64,000 nucleotides of DNA from Tenacibaculum pelagium (GCF_014062345.1 NZ_JACGLS010000001.1:434001-498000); one strand, 5' to 3'; positions 8,021 through 18,150 are shown, counted from the first letter of the stretch. The notes: a model not told the origin generated them from the letters alone. Numbers and translations are program-made.

Positions 8021-9712
8021 TTGAGATTTTATTTTTCTATTATTTTACTGTTCTCTTTTTTTTATGGAACTGCTCAAAAGCAATATCCTAAAGATTACTT
8101 TTCGCCTCCTTTAAAAATTCCAATTATTTTATCTGGTACGTTTGGTGAACTAAGAAGTAATCATTTTCATTCTGGTTTAGACATTAAAACTCAAGGAAAG
8201 CAAGGAATTCCTATTTATGCTCCTGCAGATGGCTATGTGTCTCGTATAAAAGTTCAACAATATGGATTTGGAAAAGCAATATACATTAAACACCCTAATG
8301 GATATACTACCGTTTATGCACATCTAAAAAAGTTTGTTCCAGCTATTCAGAAATATGTAAAAAGCGTACAGTATAAAAAAGAAAACTATTATACAGGTAA
8401 TCTTTTTCCGAAACCTGAAAAATTCCCTGTTAAAAAAGGAAAATTAATTGGATATACTGGAGATACAGGAGGCTCTGGAGGTCCACATTTACATTACGAG
8501 ATTAGAGATACCAAAACAGAACATATTATTAATCCAATGCATTTTGGTTTAGTGCCCAATGACGATAAATCGCCAACAATTCAAAAGTTAATCGCTTATC
8601 CTCTTAATAACGGTTCGCGAATTAACAATTCAACTTCAAAAACAATTCTTTCTTTTAAAAATATAGAGAATGGTAAATACGTTAGTGAAAAAATAACTGC
8701 TAGCGGAGAAATTGGTTTTGGAATTAGTGTTTTCGATCGATTAAACGGAGCTTTAAATAAAAACGGTATCTACAGCCTAGAAATGAAAGTAAATGGCAAC
8801 AGAGTATATTATCATGATGTTGAAACATTTTCGTTTGCTGAAAGTAAGTACATCAACTTATTAATTGATTACAAACATTACAAAACCTATCGAAATAGAG
8901 TTCAAAAAACTCATAAAGTAAATGCTAATCGATTAAGTTTGTATGAGGATTTAGTTAATAATGGTAAAATCTTCATTGAAAATGGAAACAGTTATAATAT
9001 TGAAATCATTGCCAAAGATTTTAAAAACAATACTTCATCAATTAAAATACCTGTTCGTGGTGTAGCAAGTAATTTAATTTTTCAAGAAAAAGACACTACT
9101 GCTTATAAAATAGTTGCTAAAGACTTTGTTAAATTCAGTAAAAACAATGTAACTATTGCGTTTCCTAAAAATACTTTTTATGAAGATTGCTTTATTGATT
9201 TCTCGGTTGAAAACGGTATAGCTAAGGTTCATAATCGTACCATTCCTTTAGACAAAAGATATACATTAACATTCAATACTTCTTTTTTAAACGACAAACA
9301 GAAACAGCAAGTATACATTGCGAATGTAACTAACAAGAAATACCCAAGATATACATCTACCAAGAAAAAGATTGATAAAGTATATACTACCACTAAACTT
9401 TTAGGAGACTATACTTTAAAATTCGATGCTGTTAATCCCACAATTCAGTTATATAATTTTAAAGACAAACAGTGGCTCTCTAAAAATAAAACTTTAAAAG
9501 TTAAAATTAAAGATCGGGAATCTGGTATTAAAAATTACCGTGCTACAATTGATGGCAAATGGGTTTTAATGGAATACAATCATAAAAAAGGAATACTTAC
9601 TTACGATTTTAATGATAAAAAGTTGGTTGGTAGCAAACATCTTTTTAAACTTGTAGTCTCTGATAATGTAGGAAATACAAAAACTATTTCTGCTACATTT
9701 TTCAAAAAGTAA
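8021..9712 (+). CDS. M23 (LytM-type) zinc peptidase, secreted
   Basis: This is a 563-residue protein that starts at TTG and has a signal peptide (FYFSIILLFSFFYGTAQ). The N-terminal ~170 residues form the M23 domain, with zinc ligands in HFHSGLDIKT (H and D, about residues 49-56) and the HLHYE motif near residue 156. TVYAHL supplies another conserved His. The family cleaves peptide cross-links in peptidoglycan. The remaining ~390 residues look like beta-sandwich domains and may control or anchor the enzyme. A TonB receptor follows after 12 bp, probably in the same operon. The catalytic residues look intact, so activity is likely. Confidence 0.9.
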   Translation: MRFYFSIILLFSFFYGTAQKQYPKDYFSPPLKIPIILSGTFGELRSNHFHSGLDIKTQGKQGIPIYAPADGYVSRIKVQQYGFGKAIYIKHPNGYTTVYAHLKKFVPAIQKYVKSVQYKKENYYTGNLFPKPEKFPVKKGKLIGYTGDTGGSGGPHLHYEIRDTKTEHIINPMHFGLVPNDDKSPTIQKLIAYPLNNGSRINNSTSKTILSFKNIENGKYVSEKITASGEIGFGISVFDRLNGALNKNGIYSLEMKVNGNRVYYHDVETFSFAESKYINLLIDYKHYKTYRNRVQKTHKVNANRLSLYEDLVNNGKIFIENGNSYNIEIIAKDFKNNTSSIKIPVRGVASNLIFQEKDTTAYKIVAKDFVKFSKNNVTIAFPKNTFYEDCFIDFSVENGIAKVHNRTIPLDKRYTLTFNTSFLNDKQKQQVYIANVTNKKYPRYTSTKKKIDKVYTTTKLLGDYTLKFDAVNPTIQLYNFKDKQWLSKNKTLKVKIKDRESGIKNYRATIDGKWVLMEYNHKKGILTYDFNDKKLVGSKHLFKLVVSDNVGNTKTISATFFKK

Positions 9713-9724
9713 ATAATAAAACCC

Positions 9725-12169
9725 TTGAAAAAACTACTTATTTTACTACTGTTCCCTTCACTTATTTTTGCCCAAAAAACAGCAACAGTAAAAGGAAGAA
9801 TTATCAATAAATACAATACTCCTATAGAAGGCGTAGCTATTTCTTACTTATCAAAAGGTACTACTACTGATGCTAATGGTAATTATAGTTTTACCATACC
9901 CATGCGTAAAACAGTTACTGTTACTTTTAGTCATGTTTCTTATAAAACAGTGGTTAAGAAATTTACTTCTCGAGGACGAAAAACATTTAACTTCTCTCCT
10001 AGTTTAAATTTTAAAACGCAAGAATTAGAAGAAGTTGTACTTAAAAATCAAAAAAAGGAAGTACAAGGGATAACAAAAATTGAAACTAAGAAAGTTAAAA
10101 ATTTAGTTGGAGCCAATGCTGGAGTTGAAAATGTTTTAATGACACTTCCTGGGGTAAGTAATAACAACGAACTGAGTACACAGTACAATGTTCGTGGTGG
10201 TAATTTTGATGAAAACTTAGTGTATGTTAACGGAATTGAAGTCTATCGTCCGTTTTTAATTCGTTCAGGGCAACAAGAAGGGTTGAGTTTCATCAATCCA
10301 CATTTAGTACAAAATATTAATTTCTCTGCCGGAGGATTTCAAGCCAAATATGGTGATAAGCTTTCTTCTGTTTTAGATATCACCTATCGTAAACCTGTTG
10401 ATTTCGGAATTCAAATAGACGCTAGTTTATTAGGTGGTAGTTTTACAATAGAAGACACCTTTTTAAACAACAAGCTAAGCGCAATACTTGGTGTTAGATA
10501 TCGAGACAATAGTTTATTTGTAAATAGTAAACAAACTGAAGTAAACTTCAGACCAAAATTTACTGATGTTCAAACATTTTTATCATATAAAGCAAATAAA
10601 AAGTTAACACTTAACTTTCTAGGAAACTTTTCTTTAAACGATTATAACTACAAGCCATTGACAAGAAAAACTCGTTTTGGTACAATTGCAAACCCGTTAG
10701 AATTAATTGTTTTTTATCAAGGACAAGAGCAAGATGAGTTCCAAACACTTTTCGGAGCATTCTCTGCCGATTATCAAGTAAATGATGATTTAAAAATTAC
10801 AGGAACTATTTCTTCTTTTAACACCCAAGAGGAAGAACATTTTGATATTGCTGCATCCTATAATTTAGGTGAAGTAGATAGTAATATTGGTTCAGAAAAT
10901 TTTGGAGAAGTTGCCTTTTCTCAAGGAATCGGTTCACAAATAAACCATGCTCGTAATGATTTAGATGCATTAATTAGCAATATTCAATTAAGAGCAACTT
11001 TAAAAGATGGTAACAACGAATGGAGAGCTGGTATAAAATACCAAACAGAAAATATTAAAGATCGTATTCGTGAATGGGAAGTTATCGATTCTTTAGGCTT
11101 TTCTGTGCGTCCGCCTCATCATATAGGTAACAATCAACCTTACGAACCTTTTACAGGACCTATTGAGCCTTTTAGAAATGTTAGAGCAGAAAATGAAGTC
11201 GACATTAATCGTTTATCAGGTTTTGTTCAATTTAGTAGAAAAACAAACTGGAACAATCATCAGGTATGGATGAATCTTGGTGTGCGTGCACATCAATGGA
11301 ATGTAAAAACTGCTACAGCTAGTTCTAAAAATCAACTTACATTTAGTCCGAGAGCTCAATTTGCAATAAAACCAGATTGGGATAAAGACTTGCTGTTTAG
11401 AATTTCTGGTGGATGGTATTCTCAACCTCCTTTTTATAAAGAATTACGTGATTTTGACGGAAACATAAACCCAGAAGTTAAAGCTCAAAAATCTATTCAT
11501 TTAGTAGCTGGTAACGATTATAGTTTTACCATGTGGGAGCGTCCTTTTAAATTAACCACTGAATTATATTATAAAAACTTAACTGATGTTAATTCATATT
11601 CTGTAGATAATGTTCGTATTCGTTATCGTGCCGATAATGTAACTAGTGCCTATGCTTACGGGTTAGATGTTCGCTTAAATGGTGAGTTTGTACCAGGAAA
11701 CGATAGTTGGGTTAGTATTGGCTATTTAAAAACTGAAGAAAATATTAATAACCAAGGTTATATTGCAAGACCAACTGATCAACGTTTTAAATTTGGTGTA
11801 TTATTTCAAGATTATGTACCTAATTTACCTGATTTAAAAGCGTATTTAAACATTGTGTACAATACAGGGTTACCTGGTGGAGCACCAGCATATGCTAATG
11901 TATATCAGTTTCAAAATAGATTAAACGATTATAAACGTGCCGATTTAGGTTTATCTTATGTTTTTGCTGATGCAAATAAGCAACACAAAACTGGATTCCT
12001 ACGAAGTTTTAAAGAGTTAACAATTGGTTTCGAACTCTTTAATATTTTTGATATCCGTAACTCTATAACCAATACTTGGGTTCGTGATGCGTATAGTAAA
12101 CAACAATACGGAATTCCTAATTTTATGACAGGAAGAGTTTTAAATTTTAAAGTTGGAATGCAGTTTTAA
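9725..12169 (+). CDS. TonB-dependent receptor with CarboxypepD_reg-like domain
   Basis: This is an 814-residue outer-membrane protein that starts at TTG. It has a signal peptide (LLILLLFPSLIFAQ), then a carboxypeptidase regulatory-like domain (residues ~20-95; VKGRIINKYNTPIEGVAIS, GTTTDANGNYSF), a plug domain (GVENVLMTLPGV ... YNVRGGNFDENLVYVNG) and a ~550-residue beta barrel ending in FKVGMQF. The layout is that of Bacteroidota receptors importing large substrates with TonB energy. No SusD partner follows, so the ligand is not a typical SusCD glycan system. It shares a transcript with the peptidase upstream. Confidence 0.92.
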   Translation: MKKLLILLLFPSLIFAQKTATVKGRIINKYNTPIEGVAISYLSKGTTTDANGNYSFTIPMRKTVTVTFSHVSYKTVVKKFTSRGRKTFNFSPSLNFKTQELEEVVLKNQKKEVQGITKIETKKVKNLVGANAGVENVLMTLPGVSNNNELSTQYNVRGGNFDENLVYVNGIEVYRPFLIRSGQQEGLSFINPHLVQNINFSAGGFQAKYGDKLSSVLDITYRKPVDFGIQIDASLLGGSFTIEDTFLNNKLSAILGVRYRDNSLFVNSKQTEVNFRPKFTDVQTFLSYKANKKLTLNFLGNFSLNDYNYKPLTRKTRFGTIANPLELIVFYQGQEQDEFQTLFGAFSADYQVNDDLKITGTISSFNTQEEEHFDIAASYNLGEVDSNIGSENFGEVAFSQGIGSQINHARNDLDALISNIQLRATLKDGNNEWRAGIKYQTENIKDRIREWEVIDSLGFSVRPPHHIGNNQPYEPFTGPIEPFRNVRAENEVDINRLSGFVQFSRKTNWNNHQVWMNLGVRAHQWNVKTATASSKNQLTFSPRAQFAIKPDWDKDLLFRISGGWYSQPPFYKELRDFDGNINPEVKAQKSIHLVAGNDYSFTMWERPFKLTTELYYKNLTDVNSYSVDNVRIRYRADNVTSAYAYGLDVRLNGEFVPGNDSWVSIGYLKTEENINNQGYIARPTDQRFKFGVLFQDYVPNLPDLKAYLNIVYNTGLPGGAPAYANVYQFQNRLNDYKRADLGLSYVFADANKQHKTGFLRSFKELTIGFELFNIFDIRNSITNTWVRDAYSKQQYGIPNFMTGRVLNFKVGMQF

Positions 12170-12309
12170 ATTTAGTTTGATTCTTAATCTTATTTCTAAC
12201 GCCTTTCACTAAGGTTAAATGTTAATCACCTAAAAAAAATCTTTTATCCGGAATCAGGTAATCAAAATGCAATATATTTGATTACATATAACTAGTTGTA
12301 AGTAATTAA

Positions 12310-12759
12310 ATGATAGAAAAGAATAAAATATTCACAAACCTAAAAGAAGGTCTATTGATTGAGAACCAAAGTTGGAACCTTAAATGGGGAACACCTCTTT
12401 CAGAACTTCTGTCTTATGCTGAATCCTATTCTTTAGAAACGGATAATTTACCTTGGTTAAACTTTGGGGCAGTTTCAATTCTCGATGGAATTGAATTAAA
12501 ACTTGTGACGCCATTTGACACAATGAAATCTAATAATAATGAATCTGCACTCAACCATGTAGGACAAAATTTGAATCTTGAAGACGTTGACAGATTAGTA
12601 GATGAGTTAACAAAAAGATTAGGAGAACCTGACACCTCTAATGATACTTATGGAAAATTTAGAGAATGGATACAAGACGAACTTTACATCAGAATTATGC
12701 CAAGAATGGCTCATGGTGGCGATTGGAGTTCAATAATTATTGGAAAAGAATTGAATTAA
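12310..12759 (+). CDS. Hypothetical protein, possible accessory cassette gene 1
   Basis: This is a 149-residue soluble protein with no signal peptide. It has LENQSWNLKWGTPLSEL near the N-terminus, an acidic helix LEDVDRLVDELTKRLGEP (about residues 90-107) and an end DWSSIIIGKELN. The size and the mixed alpha/beta look recall polymorphic-toxin immunity proteins, but I see no diagnostic motif. The next unknown ORF starts 18 bp downstream. Both are flanked by GTTAG/CTAAC-type sequences that are not seen elsewhere in the window, so they may have been acquired together. Confidence 0.6.
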   Translation: MIEKNKIFTNLKEGLLIENQSWNLKWGTPLSELLSYAESYSLETDNLPWLNFGAVSILDGIELKLVTPFDTMKSNNNESALNHVGQNLNLEDVDRLVDELTKRLGEPDTSNDTYGKFREWIQDELYIRIMPRMAHGGDWSSIIIGKELN

Positions 12760-12777
12760 ATTTGATGAACAAGTAAA

Positions 12778-13179
12778 ATGGGGTTCAAATCACTTAATAA
12801 ATCGGATAAACATTTCGAAGTCGCTAGACAACATATACTGAACACTGATGGGTTTACAACTGAATATTGCATAAAGGATTCAAATAAAGTAACTCCCTTT
12901 CATTTTAATTGTCAAGGTTGCACTAACAGTAGTGTTAGTATTGATCATTCAAACTGTAATCCATTTGATTATGAAAAAATTAAAATTAATGTGAACTCAA
13001 TTATTGAATTAGGGGGAACAGGTACAATCTGCAAAATTATTGAATGTGAAAATTGTGCTACTAATTACTTTGTTGGAATCGGCTACATAGAGCCAAATAA
13101 TGGGCGAGATGTGCTTTTACTACATACGATAATTGAATTAAAAGAAAAACTACTTACAACAACACCTAAACTGTATTAA
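12778..13179 (+). CDS. Hypothetical protein with two CxxC pairs, possible cassette gene 2
   Basis: This is a 133-residue soluble protein. Two zinc-binding-like CxxC pairs are visible: CQGC (about residue 42) and CENC (about residue 88). Extra cysteines lie at about residues 31, 60 and 85. This suggests a small metal-stabilised fold. There is no signal peptide and no enzyme motif. It follows the previous unknown ORF by 18 bp and is probably co-transcribed. It ends just before a GC-richer block with AACG ... CGTTAGTG at 13180-13207. Function is unknown. Confidence 0.6.
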   Translation: MGFKSLNKSDKHFEVARQHILNTDGFTTEYCIKDSNKVTPFHFNCQGCTNSSVSIDHSNCNPFDYEKIKINVNSIIELGGTGTICKIIECENCATNYFVGIGYIEPNNGRDVLLLHTIIELKEKLLTTTPKLY

Positions 13180-13213
13180 AACGCAGCTTAGCCAAACCGT
13201 TAGTGAAATTACC

Positions 13214-13642
13214 TTATTTATAGATCTCAATTAGCATTCCTACTACCCCTAAAAACAAACATAAAGGAGAAAAATACTTCGTGTCATTCTTAGCAAACCT
13301 TGTATTCTTAATTCTTTTAAAAAAACCAACATAATTAAACTCTCCAATAGCTCTAATAATAAAAATACTTACCACTATATACATACCATAATCTAGTAAC
13401 CAGTTTGGCAAAAACAATAAAGAAACAAGCTTCATTTTTTCGGCATATATTGCAGTAAAACCAACCATAACTACAGCTACTATAAGTGTTGCAATCCAAG
13501 GGGGACATATTATTTTTTCATCCTTTGTTTTAGTAGGTGAAACATCCTTCATACCCCAAATTCCACCAAAAGCCCAATAAAAATGGATTCCAGATATAAA
13601 AATTAACTGTAGTATAGCTATCCATCCTAAAAAATAAATCAT
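13214..13642 (-). CDS. DUF3995-like membrane protein
   Basis: This is a 142-residue integral membrane protein with four predicted helices. The first contains IAILQLIFISGIHFYWAFGG, followed by WG and, a little later, PTKTKDEKIICPPW. A His-Tyr-Trp-Ala-Gly-Gly core in helix 1 followed by a Pro/Cys loop fits the DUF3995 family. It is divergent from hutI with 48 bp between the starts. Function is not known. Confidence 0.72.
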   Translation of the reverse strand: MIYFLGWIAILQLIFISGIHFYWAFGGIWGMKDVSPTKTKDEKIICPPWIATLIVAVVMVGFTAIYAEKMKLVSLLFLPNWLLDYGMYIVVSIFIIRAIGEFNYVGFFKRIKNTRFAKNDTKYFSPLCLFLGVVGMLIEIYK

Positions 13643-13659
13643 AATTGTTGTTTTTAATG

Positions 13660-13667
13660 TAAGTTTG
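13660..13667 (+). promoter_or_regulatory. -7 promoter box of the hut operon
   Basis: TAAGTTTG fits TAnnTTTG and lies 23 bp upstream of the hutI ATG at 13691, in the short divergent gap. Confidence 0.55.
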
Positions 13668-13690
13668 TTCTACAAAACTAAGTACAATAC

Positions 13691-14923
13691 ATGACAACTT
13701 TATTGATAAATATCAAGGAATTAATTCAAGTTCGAGAAGCATCTATAAAAAAAGTTTCTGGTAAAGAAATGAGTATTTTACCAACTATAAAAAATGCTTT
13801 TTTACTTTTAGAAAATGATACAATTATTGATTTTGGTTCTATGGATGATGTTCCTTCATCAATAGACAATATAATTGATTGCACTGGTAAAATGATTTTA
13901 CCTACTTGGTGCGATTCTCATACGCATATTGTTTATGCTGGTAATAGAGAGCAAGAGTTTGTTGATAGAATTAATGGGTTGACTTACGAAGAGATAGCGA
14001 ATAACGGTGGTGGAATTTTAAATTCTGCTAAGAAACTACAGGAAACATCAGAAGAAGAATTGTATAAACAATCTGCTGTTCGCTTAGAAGAAGTAATGAA
14101 ATTAGGTACCGGTGCTGTTGAAATTAAATCAGGTTATGGTTTAACTGTAGATGCTGAACTAAAAATGTTGCGTGTAATTAAGAAGCTACGCGAAAATTAT
14201 AAACTACCTATAAAAGCTACTTTTTTAGGTGCACATGCATTTCCTGCTGAATATAAAAACAATAAGGAAGGTTACATTAATTTAATTATTAACGAAATGT
14301 TGCCTAAAATAGCTGAAGAAAATCTTGCTGAATTTATCGATGCTTTTTGCGAAACGGGTTATTTTTCTGTTGAAGATACTGACAGAATTTTAGAAGCAGG
14401 AAAAAAATATGAACTAACTCCAAAAGTACACGTGAATCAATTTACAACTATTGGTGGTGTGCAAGTAAGTGTTAAACACAATGCTTTGTCTGTAGATCAT
14501 TTAGAAGTGATGAATACTGAGGATATTGAAGCTCTAAAAGGAACTCAAACCATGCCTGTAGCTTTACCATCTTGCTCATACTTTTTAAGTATTCCGTTTA
14601 CACCAGCAAGAGAAATTATGAATGCTGGTTTACCATTAGCTCTTGCAACAGATTTTAACCCAGGTTCTACTCCATCAGGTAACATGAATTTTGTGGTAGC
14701 AACTGCTTGTATTAAGATGAAAATGACTCCAGAAGAAGCGATCAATGCAGCCACTATTAACGGAGCTTATGCTATGAATTTATCTGATGAAGTAGGAAGT
14801 ATTACCAAAGGTAAAAAAGCCAATTTTATCGTCACGAAAGAAATTTTAAGCTACGGAGCTATTCCGTATAATTTTGGTTCAGTTTTAATAGATTCAGTTT
14901 TTATTAACGGAAAAGCCATTTAA
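13691..14923 (+). CDS. hutI: Imidazolonepropionase
   Basis: This is a 410-residue amidohydrolase of the usual HutI length. It hydrolyses imidazolone propionate to N-formimino-L-glutamate in histidine degradation. Metal and substrate motifs visible: CDSHTHIVYAGNREQEF (about residues 76-92; HxH metal site), FLGAHAFP (about residue 180), HVNQFT (about residue 243), DHLE, and ALATDFNPGS (about residue 318; catalytic Asp). hutG follows after one base and is surely co-transcribed. hutH and hutU are not in the window. Confidence 0.95.
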   Translation: MTTLLINIKELIQVREASIKKVSGKEMSILPTIKNAFLLLENDTIIDFGSMDDVPSSIDNIIDCTGKMILPTWCDSHTHIVYAGNREQEFVDRINGLTYEEIANNGGGILNSAKKLQETSEEELYKQSAVRLEEVMKLGTGAVEIKSGYGLTVDAELKMLRVIKKLRENYKLPIKATFLGAHAFPAEYKNNKEGYINLIINEMLPKIAEENLAEFIDAFCETGYFSVEDTDRILEAGKKYELTPKVHVNQFTTIGGVQVSVKHNALSVDHLEVMNTEDIEALKGTQTMPVALPSCSYFLSIPFTPAREIMNAGLPLALATDFNPGSTPSGNMNFVVATACIKMKMTPEEAINAATINGAYAMNLSDEVGSITKGKKANFIVTKEILSYGAIPYNFGSVLIDSVFINGKAI

Positions 14924-14924
14924 T

Positions 14925-15923
14925 ATGTTACGTATTTTCTCTAAACACGACATTAATAATTTTGTAAATCCACGAGATGGAGAAACTAAAATTGGAGAGT
15001 TAGTTCAATCTGTTTCTAATATTGAAGAACTTAAAAATTCTTCAGCTAAATATGTCATCCTTGGAGTTCCTGAAGATATTGGTGTAAAAATGAATTATGG
15101 TAATGCAGGCGCTCAAACTGCCTTTATCCCTGCATTAAAATCGTTTTTAAACACCCAGCAAAATCAGTTTATTAACGGGCAAGATGTTGTTATTTTAGGT
15201 TACCTAGACTATGCTGATGAAGTTTCTAAGTTTGATGGATTTGATAGAGAAAAAGGTGATTTATTGGTAAAAGCTATCGATCAGAAATTATCTTCTATTA
15301 TAAAAACAATTATAGAAGCTGGTAAAACTCCAATTGTAATTGGTGGTGGGCATAACAATGCATACGGAAATTTAAAGGGATTATCCGAAGCAAAAAATCA
15401 ATCGATAAATGTTATCAATTTAGATGCGCATACAGATTTAAGAAAATTAGAAGAGCGTCATAGTGGCAACGGGTTTTCATACGCCTTAGAACATAATTAT
15501 CTAGACAAGTATTTTATGTTTGGGTTGCATGAAAATTATACACCTCAGTATATTTTTGATTTTATTCATAGCAATACCAATATCGATTATAACACCTATG
15601 AAGAGTTAGAAGTTTATAAATCTGTTCCTTTTGAAAACGAATTACAAAGAGCTAAAACGTTTATAGAAGAAAAACCTTTTGGTATTGAAATAGATTTAGA
15701 TTGTATTCAACATTTTCCTAGTAGCGCAATGACACCAAGTGGATTTTCACCTCAACAAGCACGTAGATTTGTGTATGAATTAAGTAAGCTTAAAAACAAT
15801 TCATATATCCATATTTGTGAAGGTGCACCTGCAGTTATGAAAGATGATATTGCTAACGGACAAGTAGGTAAATTTATAAGTTATTTAATTTCTGATTTTA
15901 TAAAATCTAATAATATTAAATAA
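14925..15923 (+). CDS. hutG: Formimidoylglutamase (arginase family)
   Basis: This is a 332-residue ureohydrolase. Mn-binding motifs of the arginase fold are present: GGGHNNAYGN (about residues 140-149), NLDAHTDLR (about 165-173) and EIDLDCI (about 252-258). Placement one base after hutI indicates formimidoylglutamase, which releases formamide and glutamate, and not arginase or agmatinase. It is the last visible enzyme of the histidine branch here. A TTG-start membrane protein follows nine bases later. Confidence 0.9.
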   Translation: MLRIFSKHDINNFVNPRDGETKIGELVQSVSNIEELKNSSAKYVILGVPEDIGVKMNYGNAGAQTAFIPALKSFLNTQQNQFINGQDVVILGYLDYADEVSKFDGFDREKGDLLVKAIDQKLSSIIKTIIEAGKTPIVIGGGHNNAYGNLKGLSEAKNQSINVINLDAHTDLRKLEERHSGNGFSYALEHNYLDKYFMFGLHENYTPQYIFDFIHSNTNIDYNTYEELEVYKSVPFENELQRAKTFIEEKPFGIEIDLDCIQHFPSSAMTPSGFSPQQARRFVYELSKLKNNSYIHICEGAPAVMKDDIANGQVGKFISYLISDFIKSNNIK

Positions 15924-15932
15924 AACATCACA

Positions 15933-18122
15933 TTGAATAAATTTGAAAGAAATTTAATCATACTTACAATAAGTACTTTTATAGTATCAATGTTTTTTGA
16001 TTTTTGGGGATTTTCTATATTATTTTATTGCGAAATGGGTTTACTGGCTATTTCTTATTTTTTATTTGGGAATTATTTTTTCTATAAAAACGATTATAAT
16101 AAACTAATAAGAATAACTGCTGGTTTTACACTTTCAATGTTAATCATTACTCTTTTATATTCATTTAACTTATCTATATCTACTTATTCTAAACTAATTA
16201 CGACTATTGGTTTTATTTATAGTTTTACCCTTTTTGTTTTTTGGTTAAAAAAAAGAGACTCTTTTCCTAACGAATTAAAGATCATTCTATTTAGACTTAG
16301 TTCCCTATCAATTATCACTTCTTTTTTCGTGTTTTCTTCAATTCAAAATGATATTTATCGCTATATAATCAAAAACCTTACTGATCATGAATCTTATTTA
16401 TATTTCAATATTAAAATGTTTGATGAAGTTAGTAAATATGAGGATAACATAGCTAACAACAATTATGATACCGCTATTCAAGCTGCTAAAAGTGCAATTA
16501 CTTATGGTAAAAAATGGAAAAATTATGAAAAAAATGAATATCAATATTTTTCAGGAACTTATGATATGTTATATAAGTCTTACACAAAAAAAGCACAGCA
16601 TTTATATGACAACAAAAAATACAATGAAGCTTTAAAAAATTACTTTTTAGTTGATAGTATATTCAATTTAAAAGAATATAAAACAGATTTTCTTAAAAAA
16701 AAGAAAACTAATCAATATTGGAATAGGTTCGATATTCTCAAATCTTATAATAAAATTAATGACTTTACTTCATATGATATTGAAATAAACTATATAATAG
16801 AAAACTATTCTAAGCACAATGATTCTATTAGTATAGATTACTACTATATATTAGAGAATATGATTGACAACTATTCTAAAAGAGATTTTCATAAAGATGT
16901 AATAGAATTAAATAAAACTTCTTTTAAGATATTAAGAAAAGATAGTCTTAATAATATATCTTATTATAAAAGTAGATACTTAAGTCTTGTTAAAACTTAT
17001 TTAGTAACAGATAGTATAGATAACTCCAAAAAATATTTGAAAAAATATTTGAAAATTTCAAAAGAAAAAGATTGTACTTATTTATTATACAACTCTCTTA
17101 TTAATGAAAAGAGTAATATAAATTTAGCTTTAATTAGTGCAAAAAAGTGCTATGATTGTTTTTCTAAAAAAGAAAAATTAAACATCCTAAACACCTTTTA
17201 TTCTAGCTTATTATTGTCAAGATTATATCTTGCCAACTCTAATTATTCAGATTTTAGTAAACAACTTAAAGTAACAAAAAAATGGCTTTTAAAAAATAAA
17301 GATTATAAATTGAACTTACCTTATACTACTCTTTTAGAAAGTAACTACAATGATATAATTGGGAATTATCATAATGCAAAACAATTATATTCAAAAACTA
17401 AAAAAGAATTTAAAAATATTGAAACTAAAGGTGATGAGCTCTTTTTTATTGATTTAAAAATAGCTTTATTAAACAATGAACTTAATATCGATTTTAATAG
17501 AAGAGATATAAATAAAGAAGGAATAAATTATATCTCTAGTTTTGATTATATGTTTCCTAGCAATACGGATATTTATAATGACATCGCTAATCTTAACATT
17601 AACTTTAAACAAACTTTAGCTGATTCTTTATTTTCTATAACACTAGACATACATAAAAAATATAATATTAAAAACTCTCCTAATATAGGAATTGCTTTAA
17701 ATGGCTTGGGTTTAATTGAGTTTAATAATAAAAATTACACAAAGGCTGATTCTCTATTTACTAAATCTATAAAAACATTTGACAATTATTATCCAGAAAA
17801 TAATAATTTCAATCAAATTATAAGCTACTTAAATATTTCCGAATCCAAATTAAAACAGAAAAAAACTTCATTAAGCTCTTTTTATTTAAAAAAAGCTATT
17901 CAGGTTAATAATAATAGTTTTGGAAAAAAACAATCAGTATATAATTTTTATATCACAGTATTAAATGCAGATATCTATTTTGAGAATAAAAAGAAAACAT
18001 TAGCTATTAAAGAATATGAAAAGGCATTAATTTTGGGAAAGAAATATTACTCGAAAGATCATCCATTAATTTTAGATTTAACAAAAAAAATTGATAATCT
18101 TAATTTTAATAAATTAAAGTAG
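15933..18122 (+). CDS. Membrane protein with long helical TPR-like C-terminal part
   Basis: This is a 729-residue protein starting at TTG nine bases after hutG. The first ~135 residues hold about five hydrophobic helices (IILTISTFIVSMFFDFWGF, FYCEMGLLAISYFLFG and others). The remaining ~590 residues are Lys/Asn/Tyr-rich and helical, with TPR-like units such as ALKNYFLVDSIFNLKEY, IALNGLGLIEFNNKNYTKAD and LAIKEYEKALILGKKYY. The base composition is more AT-rich than in the hut genes. No kinase or helix-turn-helix domain follows the repeats. It may be a membrane-anchored scaffold; the function is unknown and a link to histidine use is not supported. Confidence 0.7.
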   Translation: MNKFERNLIILTISTFIVSMFFDFWGFSILFYCEMGLLAISYFLFGNYFFYKNDYNKLIRITAGFTLSMLIITLLYSFNLSISTYSKLITTIGFIYSFTLFVFWLKKRDSFPNELKIILFRLSSLSIITSFFVFSSIQNDIYRYIIKNLTDHESYLYFNIKMFDEVSKYEDNIANNNYDTAIQAAKSAITYGKKWKNYEKNEYQYFSGTYDMLYKSYTKKAQHLYDNKKYNEALKNYFLVDSIFNLKEYKTDFLKKKKTNQYWNRFDILKSYNKINDFTSYDIEINYIIENYSKHNDSISIDYYYILENMIDNYSKRDFHKDVIELNKTSFKILRKDSLNNISYYKSRYLSLVKTYLVTDSIDNSKKYLKKYLKISKEKDCTYLLYNSLINEKSNINLALISAKKCYDCFSKKEKLNILNTFYSSLLLSRLYLANSNYSDFSKQLKVTKKWLLKNKDYKLNLPYTTLLESNYNDIIGNYHNAKQLYSKTKKEFKNIETKGDELFFIDLKIALLNNELNIDFNRRDINKEGINYISSFDYMFPSNTDIYNDIANLNINFKQTLADSLFSITLDIHKKYNIKNSPNIGIALNGLGLIEFNNKNYTKADSLFTKSIKTFDNYYPENNNFNQIISYLNISESKLKQKKTSLSSFYLKKAIQVNNNSFGKKQSVYNFYITVLNADIYFENKKKTLAIKEYEKALILGKKYYSKDHPLILDLTKKIDNLNFNKLK

Positions 18123-18150
18123 ACCTATATAAAACAATAAATACTAAATA

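Noticed and set aside
12170..12309. A tRNA gene or attC site in the gap after the TonB receptor
   Set aside because: No cloverleaf or GTTCRA loop can be drawn, and the GTTRRRY/RYYYAAC arms of an attC site are incomplete. It is kept only as a weak cassette-edge idea.
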